NCBI GenBank assembly: GCA_037074765.1
Contig: JBAMDO010000123.1
Coordinates: forward strand, 1 to 64,000
DNA from: Mansonella perstans
Lineage: Eukaryota; Nematoda; Chromadorea; Rhabditida; Onchocercidae
DNA length: 64,000 bases
Direction of reading: 5' to 3'
Under the pieces are notes generated by a model. The model made no database searches. It was not told the origin of the DNA and saw only the letters and a list, made by a program, of their open reading frames with translations. Shown one piece after another: positions 55,178 through 64,000 of this stretch. Both the position numbers and the translations under genes were made by a program. Every line of letters begins with the position of its first letter. The stretch's first letter is position 1.

Positions 55178-56482
55178 ATTCTGAAAAAATTTGGAAACAA
55201 GCTAGAAGTTGCTAAACGACTTGAACATTATGTTCATCTACTTTTGATTTTCAACATCATTATTCATCATTATTAAGATTTTCAACATATTATTGTCAGG
55301 GAAAAAATCATTTATCATCAACTGATCAATCATTAGATGCAAATATTTAGTAAACTTATAACCTACGAAGTTTGCTTTACAAATAAATCTACAAACTTAA
55401 ACATTCAATAATTTCAAATATCCACTTAGTAACTATGATAAAAATAGATTATAAGTCGAATGTAAGAGAGTGTAAGATCATGTCAGTGTGTACTGCTAGG
55501 GAAGCAAAAAATTGCTCAAAACAGTGACAGATATCTTCTGAATTATTCCAAATTGAATGTTTTTGCGGTGATCTGTAATTTATACAAATCCTAAATTGCA
55601 ATAAGTCAAATTGAATAAAGCTTTCTTCTCCTTATTTTGAGACCTATTATCATAATCTAACCTGATGGAGCTGCCTCTGTATCAACTAACAATCTGCCTG
55701 CCAAAATCTGCCTAGAATCCAAAAACCACCGTCCTACTAACAAAAATTTCGGTAATAATGTAAGTTTGCAGTTGGGAAACCGTTGTGAAAACTGTTACGA
55801 CCCAAAATGCTACAAACCTTTGTTGTCACTTCTTTAACTATCAGGTTGGTGATCTGTGAGAAGAATGTTGAAGGATAGTGAAGTGCTGGTAATTTATCTG
55901 TTAAGTTAAAATATGAACGGATACTATGTGTTGTTGTAGAATTATTCCAATTGTTACTTTGTCGTACAGTTTTCTCAATTGTAATCGCTTACAAAATCCT
56001 GAACTTGTAACACATCAATAGTAAGATGACCCGAAAAGAGAACATTGTTTTCGGATTGATAACTTTACAGATAACCCCTCATTAGCTAATTAATTGTTTG
56101 TTTTATACTGCGTAGATGTCACGTAGATCACGTAAACAGAAAATGCTGTATAGCAGTAATTTTACAATATATTGTAATTTGGCATTTCGAATATTTGGAT
56201 TCGGTTCCGAAATATTACTAATGTGATAGTTAGTGCTATTTTGAAATTTTATAGAATCCCTAAAAACATTAGAAACTTATTATGACTTCTATCAGAATAT
56301 ATAAATTTATTAATTTCAAGTAAAATGTAAAAATATTTTCAAATGAACAAATAATAACAGGTAATAGAATGAAAGACATTACATACTACTAGTCGGATAT
56401 CAATGTAAAACAAACAGCAAGATCAATTCAGTGTAATAGCTTATTTTCTTATTGCTCGAAATTTTTTTTGAATATATAAATT

Positions 56483-56513
56483 CAAAAAAAAAACACACAC
56501 ACACACACACACA
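56483..56513. repeat. A-run followed by (AC)n microsatellite
   Basis: About ten A residues pass directly into eleven AC units. It is a simple-sequence repeat in intergenic DNA. Confidence 0.9.
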
Positions 56514-56665
56514 TTAATGATACTCTAATGAGAGTTTTCCAATACATTTATATCCGACTGTTTGAAAATTAACAATAAGAATTTAGGAAAAATATTTATA
56601 AAAAGCGTGTTCTTGAGCTCTTTTATGAATAAAATATAAGATCAGAAGTTGACGTGACAACGTAA

Positions 56666-56709
56666 TGACGTTTCGAATATAGGCATAGTGACGTTTCGAA
56701 TATAGGCAC
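56666..56709. repeat. 22-bp tandem duplication
   Basis: The unit TGACGTTTCGAATATAGGCA occurs twice in a row with one or two differences at its edges. It is a recent slippage or duplication event. Confidence 0.8.
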
Positions 56710-57428
56710 AAAGTAAAAAAAAAAAATGGAGTGTCAAAAAACGAAAGAGATAAGATACAGTGAAATTACCTTCAATATAAAATGAAAAAAATATCAAAAT
56801 AGAATCACAATCTATTTCATCGTTATTTTTAAAGGACAAATAAATTTCTTGCTAAGAATTATTGTACATGAGACATGAGCACCGGAAATGTTTTGAAGTC
56901 GAAAACATGCATAATTGAAATTAAATCAAGGTGTCAAAACACTTTAAAAGTGGAACTATATCAATTATTCAAACATTGTACAAAGTCTTTGCGCTTACAT
57001 TCTTTCTTGATGGCAACTAATATTAACTGACTTCCAGCAAGGCCGATGGTTCTTATGATTTTCTTAATCAAAAGACTAAATGTTGTCTAACTTGAAATGA
57101 ATATAAGCATTATTTTTAAAGTGAAAGAAAAGTTTTAGCTGCTTAAATGAATTAAAAAATCTTAATGGAAGCAAAACAATCGAAAGACTAGTTTCAATCT
57201 GTATATTAATACTAATTAAAGGTGAAACCGTGATAGCTGAGAGAAATCCAATCTTTCATAAATATTTGAGTAAGAAAGAGTGGTTTTGGAATGCATTTTT
57301 TCGAATAATTCTCAAATATCTGAGGAAGGAAAATTTTAAAGTTTTCCGGTATTATCAATTTCGACAGAAATTTGATTTTCTCACAGATTATCAAACTAGA
57401 TCACATAAAACTCAATATTTAACCGAGA

Positions 57429-59636
57429 CTATGAAGAAGCTGAAGAAGAATACAGGAAGATACTTGCGATCACCAATCCGGCTCCAAGCAAAAATAATGA
57501 ATTTGAAATGAAATCGAAAATATATATTGATGCTACCACACTAACAATAATAGCAGCCGATGTTGCAAAATTTTTCGCTATATTGCCGGAATATTTAATA
57601 CATACTGCGACAGATAAACCACCAATGCAATACCAGAAGATAACAATCCACACTAGCGTATCAAAACCATATAGCATGCCTTCATCAAAAATTGTTTTGT
57701 GATCCTGAAAGACATCTTTACATAAAATCTCAAAGATCCGCACATTTTTCTAAACGTAGCAGTATATACTGAAGCATAGTGGGATACGTTTTTGCGAAGC
57801 TTCAAACAGAAGAGTATTAAAAATGGTAATGTAAAGTAAATTGAGTAAACCAATAACTATTAATGTGGTCAGCATATAGACTGAATGGAATTACGGCCGA
57901 CATTGCAAGCCTCTTCAAATGAATGACCATAACTGCAGTACAGAACTGCATTAAAGTAACGCTGCCATTAGCATGATACTGTACTGAATTATCGGACAAT
58001 TTCGGCAATATTGGTGACTTCCTCAACAATACTTTTGCAGTTTTTTTTTTTTTAATTTATGGAACAATGAGTTAAGAATTTTCAACAAACATAATGACGA
58101 GCACAAAAACTTCATATTTTGTAAATATTTCTGTGTAAATACCTTGATAAAGGAAGCAGCGAAACTCGAAGGTATGCCAAACATTGCCAACTGCACATTA
58201 CGCATCCATACCGATACAGATGGAGTGGTTTTCAAAATTTTTTCGAAATATACTCCTGCAAAGCCGGAGAGAATGCATGCAGAAACAGAAGCCAAAAATC
58301 CTGGAAAAAAACAGAAAATTAGACACTACGGCAAATTTAGCTACTGACTTTTGTTTTCACAATAACTTATCCACTTGTAATGTGGCATTTAGGGATTAAC
58401 ATCTCAACGATTATAAAACTAAGCAGAATTGCAAAAAAGCGGACACTACAGCACATCTTCCAGCAGTAAAACAGCTGTAAAGCACGCATGGGCCTCTCCA
58501 AGAACCCCATGATGAAAGTTTTAGAATCATTTTTTTTACTGGAAAGCTGGAAAGGCTAAACTGATAATTAGAATTATAAAATTTATTACCTAAATAAGGA
58601 TCATTAGAGTGCAACGTTTTTTTTGTTCCTTGTTGATCTAATTGAACAAGACATATACCAACAAAAAGCACAGCAAGAGATAGCCATTGCTTCTTGGTAA
58701 TGGTTCTTTTCAACATAATAACCGCAAATATTGCTGTTGTGAAAATTTTCAACTGTGCAGTCACCTGGAAAATGTAAATTCATATTTCTTTTTTTTAAAA
58801 TCATAAGGAAATCTATTTCTCTTCTTCAATTTCTCACTTTTACAAAATCATAAAATGAAAAAGTAACCATATATGTTGCTGCTTCCAGATATGATGCTGC
58901 CATATAAAAGAGATTATTTTGTATAATGTAGATAACTGCAGGAATACAAACTTTGAAAGTATCCTTCGAGTTCCGAAATACTTGTTGCTTCACAAGATCC
59001 AACATACTGAAATTCATCTCTCAACATAATCGACATTCATTTAATTAGCATATTTTTGTCCTTTGAACTAAACAAAATGACAATAACTCATCTAAGACTT
59101 AAAATCCTATAAAGCTTTCATACGAAAAATGATAAAGAAGTACCTCTGACATTATGGTATTACTGATACTGTAAAAATACTTAAAGAATAAAGGAAAAAA
59201 TTTAAAGAACAATAAAGAAAAATCCACTATTTCAAAAATGTTACGATTTTAGCGGTATCGGTTATCAAATCAATTCAATAGTGGAAACAATTAAAATCTC
59301 TTTCTACGAGTACATATGCTTGGGAAATGTTTGATCTTCTAAGAAATTGAAAATTTCAAGTATGAAACTAAACAACCTGCATATGCTTTTTTCTTCATAA
59401 ATGATGAAAAGTAAGCAGGTGATTAATTTGAGAACTTCAGTGAAAAATACAGCAACTGAAGGGAGAAACACCTTCTCTACAACTCGTACTCTTGAATATC
59501 GTAATAGTAATGCATGCGTTGAATTTTGTATCGTTAACCACATCAGAGCACTTAATTGTAGGATTATTTTTGAATTTTTTGTATGATTTCGCACCACAGA
59601 AATATTCATCTGCAAAGCGCAGTAATTGATTACCAT
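57429..59636 (-). CDS. Nucleotide-sugar transporter, SLC35A family
   Basis: This is a Golgi multi-pass antiporter that imports UDP-Gal/UDP-GlcNAc-type or CMP-sialic-acid-type nucleotide sugars in exchange for the nucleoside monophosphate. Exons: 59636-59377 (start at ATG 59636 or 59609), 59006-58868, 58764-58590, 58300-58143 and 57704-57429 (stop). Family blocks in order: '[14 protein letters not shown]', '[16 protein letters not shown]', '[19 protein letters not shown]', '[18 protein letters not shown]'-type segment, '[18 protein letters not shown]', '[13 protein letters not shown]', '[20 protein letters not shown]' and '[17 protein letters not shown]'. These fit the 10-helix nucleotide-sugar transporter fold, and the '[12 protein letters not shown]' block is closest to UDP-galactose/GlcNAc transporters. 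The exact substrate cannot be read from the sequence. Open frames at 57.8-58.0 kb and 58.4-58.6 kb fall in introns. Confidence 0.9.
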
Positions 59637-61299
59637 AGCTTATTTCCTGGCAAAACTTTTAATATTTCAAAATTTTTGGATTTTCCTATTAAACATATCT
59701 TATGCCAAAAGATATCATAGACTAAAAGTGCAAATGGAAGAAATATATCATATACTTACGGGGTAAACTTTCTGGCCTTGACCGATTGACCGTTGATTGC
59801 AATCAATCAACGTTTTATCAACTCTTTCAATCATTGGAATTGGTAACAAAATGACCTTCCTGAAATGTGTTAAAGTAATAGGACTCACGAAGTATTTACA
59901 TATCGTGAAGACTCTTTATCAAACTATTCGTTTCTCTATACATCACGATTTGCATTTTGATTGTTCATACCATAAGAACGATAAATATCCAAATGTGTAT
60001 CTTTAAATATTAGATAAAATATCAATTTTTGTTTTCAAGAAATCGATACTACCACAAGTTCATAACAAAATTCAACATTCAATGTATCAGTTCAAAATTA
60101 CGGTACGATAGAGAGATGAAAAGAGATGAATGAATGCCGTTAAATGTTTAGGATGGTATTGTTCAAATGAAAGGTAACCAATAAAAGAATTGAATTACAA
60201 AATTTAAAATGCATAATCTTGCAAGGTATAATCTTATATGAGTCAAATCACCTTGGATAAGACATAATTTCATCAGTGCATTTTGGCAATCTCCACAGTT
60301 TTATCCTTCATTTCATATATAATATTCTTTTGATCTTGTTTTTCCACATCTCTTTTTTCCAGTTCTGATATCTTCAATTATTCTCCCACTTTATAAGAAA
60401 ATACTGTCTGTATACAAACAATATTCAACGATCCTAAGTAGAGTAGTGATACAGTATGCTTAATAACAAATTAATCTTTCACTTCCATACCGTAGAAAAT
60501 TCATCCTACCATTCAAATCCTGCCTGTCATTTCTAAATTCATGCATCCAGCACCTTTAGAACATAGTCCAATGAAGCATTTTAATCTTAAAAACTTAACA
60601 TCTTCGAAGAATAATTACGGGAATTCAATGAAGCATTTTAATGTTAAAAATTTTACAATCTTTCTTCCGAAGGATAACAACGGATGAAAATGTAACAAAA
60701 AGTGAAACAAATAGCAGACAAAAATGGTGGTTTTTAAAATTAACAAGAAAACAACTGCAACTCTCTTCGAAAATCAGCATCAAAAAAGACAAAAAAATTT
60801 TTAAATAACTGTAAAACATTATGAGTAAATCAGATATGTAAACAAATGAAGGTAAGGAATGCTTGTTAAGATGTATGTAAAGCAGTTTACACGGTTTTCA
60901 GAAGTGAAATATGACAATATACAGGGAGATTCACAGACAATGACAAAGAAATAAACATGCTCATCACATGAGTAGAATTTTAAAAATTCTACATGGATTT
61001 TGACACAGTTTTCAGATGAAATAAATTAACTAAATGTTTTTGTTCAATTTTATCATCGTTAAAACTGGCTTACTCACTGAACACTTGTTGACATTATTAA
61101 TGAATCAGCCTTAAGAATGGAATAATCGTTTTACTAGTAATAAGACATAAACTGAAATAAGCTCACAAATGAAATTAGAAAATTGAATATGTAATAGTGA
61201 CACATTAGGAGTGAGAAAGGTAATTCCGACTATGCAGGAAGCCCATCAGCTTTTGATAATGATATGAATACAGTGTTCTTATTTTCATAATTCCAACAT
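59637..61299. other. Gene-free 1.66 kb
   Basis: This lies between the SLC35A start and the testin stop (both minus). It holds a diverged tandem repeat (60569-60624 and 60625-60688). No exon was recognised. It contains the SLC35A promoter and the testin 3' UTR. Confidence 0.6.
60569..60688. repeat. Diverged tandem repeat of about 56-64 bp
   Basis: Two adjacent copies begin with TCAATGAAGCATTTTAAT and share TTAAAAA, a CTTC(C)GAAG element and an AACGG/TACGG end. They differ by substitutions and small indels. Confidence 0.65.
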
Positions 61300-63861
61300 T
61301 CAAGCGGCGAAATTTCTTTTGCAGTCTGAACTACAAAAAACTTCCTCATTTTTGATGATGAACCTTTGATTCAGTAACACCTTACTGCAGTATCTACACC
61401 TGAAAATAGTTGCAAGAAAATATTAACCGTATATTCAAGGCAATGCTACGTTGGAAAAATCTTGTTGCATTAGTCAGTTATGATTGAATGCTTCTAAAAT
61501 GATCGGTATCAGATATTCCTTCCTAAAGCTAATTCATAAAAAAATGAAACTCACCGGAAACAATTGTCTCCAGCATGCCAGTGTAAGTCTTTGAATGAAA
61601 TCCGCTGCTGATCAGGTGCTATTTTAACGAGGCAAAAGCGGCAAGTCTAAAATATAAGTTTATGAGCCCTTCAAAATTCGAAAAATTTTTGAATTGCATG
61701 AGTTTCTTTTGCTTGTGGAATTAAAAAAACTTCTTTGTAGTGTATTAAATAAAAAATCTCTTAATGGGAATTTAAAATCATGTTTCACAGCCAACCTTAG
61801 CATATCTTGCCATATAGCAATTGAAGCAATAAGGTTGCTCATCTTTCATCATATAACGATGGCCACCCAATTGCATGTCGCATCCAAAACAGCAAAAATG
61901 ATCCAAGTGCCAACTTTTGTCTTCAGCAAAAGTGTATTCCTTCGAGAAAATAAGCTGAAAGTACGGCATATAAGAAAACTGAGGATTCCTGTACTCGGAA
62001 TATTCAATCATCCATGGAAGCACGCTTTTCGTAAATCATGACTACCAATAACGTGGCCATTATTGAGCTTTAAGAGATAGACACGGCTAAAAAGATAATC
62101 AAGAATTTCCATTATTCACTTTCGAGAACACACGTTTAATATAGAAGGTTTTTCGGTGCAAATTTTACGGAGGAATTTGTAAAAAAAGAGCTAGCCTCAT
62201 CACATCCAGAACATCTTGGATAAACAGAATCGCCAAAGTGACGGCCGCAATAATAAACACCATTTTTATAAAAATAGAGAAGGTCTACAAGCCTCTGGTT
62301 GCAAATATGGCACTTGAAGCAATTGACATGCCACATTTCCTAAAATTCACTAGCATGTGGAAGTGAGCATTTCCAAAAAATTGATTAACACAGAAAGATT
62401 AAAAAAGACTAACAGCAGGTGATCCGTGATCTGTTACAACAGCAAGCTCGCCAATTTGCAAATTTTCATGGCAAAACTGGCATTTCTAAATTTAAAAATT
62501 TTCAATAACTCTTTGATACGAAAAAACTGCCTTCACTAAACAACCAATGGTAGATAAAACACTTCCATGCAGGTTTTACCAAATTTCCGTACACAACTGT
62601 GGCATTTATGATAAGCAAAGTTTACAGATGAGACTGCGTGCATAAAAATTACTTAAAACACAAAACGAATGAATTCAGAATAGTTCTAGCTAACCCCACA
62701 GTTGTCTTGCAAGCCGATTCCTCCAAAACCATGCGATGCAGGTGCCACAGTCTTCCAATCATCTGGTAACACAGTCGTTTCACAGAATTCAATCAGCTTA
62801 CCCACACCAACAATCTAAACTGCTCAAAGCATTTTAATTGATAAAAAAATTACTGTTCATTCTAATCTAAACGGAAAATAAATAAAAAACAGAAAAACCA
62901 ATAAAGATAGGATTACTAACAGTGTTTGATCAATTAGTATAAAACTGCACTAGATTATGGCACGAGTATACATTCAAAATCTTGCAATATACACATCAGA
63001 ATTAGAAGAATAATGCAACGAACTCTTTCCTTTACGATATTTACATATTTGGCGTGTTCCTTTCTATCCATTTCAGTCTTCAAGGATTTCGCAGCAGACG
63101 CATCAGAATCATGATGCGGCAACTGAACAGAAAGATTCGGATAAGAAATCAAAAATAAACAAAATTTTTAAGTTAGAAGAAAAATGAATTTGAATCTATT
63201 ACGTAGATCAGCTTTCAAATATGATGCTCGTGAAAAGAAATAGCTTTAGGAAATGCAAAACCTGTAACTTTTTAAAATCTATAATCTGTATAGACACAAA
63301 AACAGCAAAATCATTCCTTTAAATGGAATTTTAAAATAACCCTATGAATATTTAAAAAAAGATGTACAAACAATAAGATTGGCCACAAGGAAAATGGAGT
63401 TATAAGACAAACAAGAACTATAATTATAGTAACTTCAAACCTGATGCTGCAATTTGAGACGCCTATCTAAAGCGCCTTCAGTGTCAGCAATAGGACGTTC
63501 ATTTTCTGGAAGAGCACTGAAGTATTTCCCAGCTAAAACTTTGTCAGCTGTTGGAACCCACGTATACTCCGACATTTCGTTTTTTTCTTTAGCATCTTCA
63601 AATCTCACATTGTACATTGACTCCGGTCTAATTTTCTGGAAATTGATTACAATGCAAATCCCTCCGTAAAGCTAATCCAGGTTTTCTAAAATTTCTTCTT
63701 AAACTAAATATATCTGCATCCCGCGATATAAATAATTATTTTTTTCAAATGAAAACTACAAACCTCCAATTTAATATTGGGAAAAGAGTAAGCCTTTTTT
63801 GAATCCGGTAATGAAGGCGATGACTTGCTCTCAAATTGGGGCATGGAATCAAACAAACGAC
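61300..63861 (-). CDS. tes: Testin-like PET/LIM protein, 5' end outside window
   Basis: Testins are actin/adhesion-site scaffolds with a Cys-rich N-terminus, a PET domain and three LIM domains. Visible exons run from 63861 down. There is a linker ('LFDSMPQFESKSS'), then the PET domain ('YTWVPTADKVLAGKYFSALP', 'RRLKLQHQ|LPHHDSDASAAKSL', 'EHAKYVNIVKER|IVGVGKL'). 'DDWKTVAPASHGFGGIGL' leads into LIM1 ('CQFCHENLQIGELAV', 'WHVNCFKCHICNQRLVDLLY', 'YYCGRHFGD'). LIM2 is 'PRCSGCDE|LIFSKEYTF', 'WHLDHFCCFGCD' and 'CFNCYMARYAK'. LIM3 is 'CRFCLVKIAPDQQRI', 'WHAGDNCFRCRYC' and 'EEVFCSSDCKRNF', ending with TGA at 61300-61302. Zinc ligands are present in all three LIMs. One intron (61955-62195) has a GC donor. 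The first exon(s), expected to encode the Cys-rich domain, lie beyond 64000. Confidence 0.9.
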
Positions 63862-64000
63862 CTGTAAAAGAATTAATAATAATTAGTACACAGCAACTTT
63901 GTAGTTAGTTGAAAAGTAAGATTAACCAAATATAAATCGGAGTATTATAAGACGTTGAAGTTAATGCTTAACATCGATACGCTCAGGATTTTAAACAAAA

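Larger units (their letters stand above)
55178..57428. other. Gene-free 2.25 kb
   Basis: This lies between the TMA7 start and the SLC35A stop, both on the minus strand. It contains an (AC)n microsatellite at about 56490-56513 and a 22-bp tandem duplication at 56666-56709. No exon was recognised. Confidence 0.6.

Noticed and set aside
56483..56513. (AC)n tract considered as a regulatory Z-DNA element
   Set aside because: It is an ordinary microsatellite in intergenic DNA with no supporting context.
57817..58029. Open frame between the last two SLC35A exons
   Set aside because: Human and worm transporters run straight from the 58.14 kb exon to the 57.70 kb exon, so this piece is intron.
58411..58590. 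Open extension of an SLC35A exon toward 58411
   Set aside because: The family alignment joins 'NDPYL' directly to '[11 protein letters not shown]'. The extension follows a GTAATA donor and is intronic.

Overview
The window is AT-rich animal nuclear DNA. Its genes are split into many short exons by introns of about 50-900 bp that end mostly in TTTCAG-like acceptors. The protein matches are animal cell-biology families: CAF-1 p60, mitochondrial TyrRS, NTAQ1, TDP2, copine, TSR3, F-box/WD40, GMDS, TMA7, SLC35A and testin. Together with a BEL/Pao retroelement and the compact but intron-rich layout, this points to a nematode, most likely of the filarial/spirurid type. The species-level placement is inference. 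No bacterial operon, CRISPR array, phage or obvious RNA gene was seen.

Layout. 1-9.7 kb: a gene desert with a few short direct repeats. 9.85-11.37 kb (+): a small unrecognised multi-exon gene. 12.7-22.3 kb (-): in transcription order NTAQ1, mitochondrial YARS2 and CHAF1B (CAF-1 p60), all co-oriented. 22.3-23.4 kb: a divergent intergenic stretch. 23.4-26.3 kb (+): TDP2. 27.7-29.0 kb (+): the 3' part of a leucine-rich-repeat membrane protein. 29.6-33.0 kb (-): a divergent copine. 33-37.1 kb: empty. 37.1-38.2 kb (+): a SAM methyltransferase. 38.1-44.0 kb: a recent tandem duplication of about 1.75 kb that carries the methyltransferase tail and the whole TSR3 gene. The two units are separated by a 5'-truncated BEL/Pao element with one LTR. 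The left TSR3 copy is frameshifted and the right one is intact. 44.5-47.7 kb (-): an F-box/WD40 protein. 47.7-51.0 kb: mostly empty. 51.0-54.5 kb (+): GDP-mannose 4,6-dehydratase, converging on TMA7 (54.75-55.18 kb, -). 57.4-59.6 kb (-): an SLC35A nucleotide-sugar transporter. 61.3 kb to the right edge (-): testin (PET plus LIM domains), whose 5' end lies outside the window.

The genes are mostly housekeeping functions: chromatin assembly, DNA repair, mitochondrial translation, N-degron processing, ribosome biogenesis and sugar-nucleotide metabolism. GMDS (GDP-fucose synthesis) and the nucleotide-sugar transporter are near neighbours in related pathways, but nothing shows they are co-regulated. 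I found no convincing new biological system. The points most worth a second look are the retroelement-spanned duplication with a broken TSR3 copy, two GC-AG introns, a copine whose C2 domains have lost most calcium ligands, and a PIP-box-like motif at the C-terminus of CAF-1 p60.
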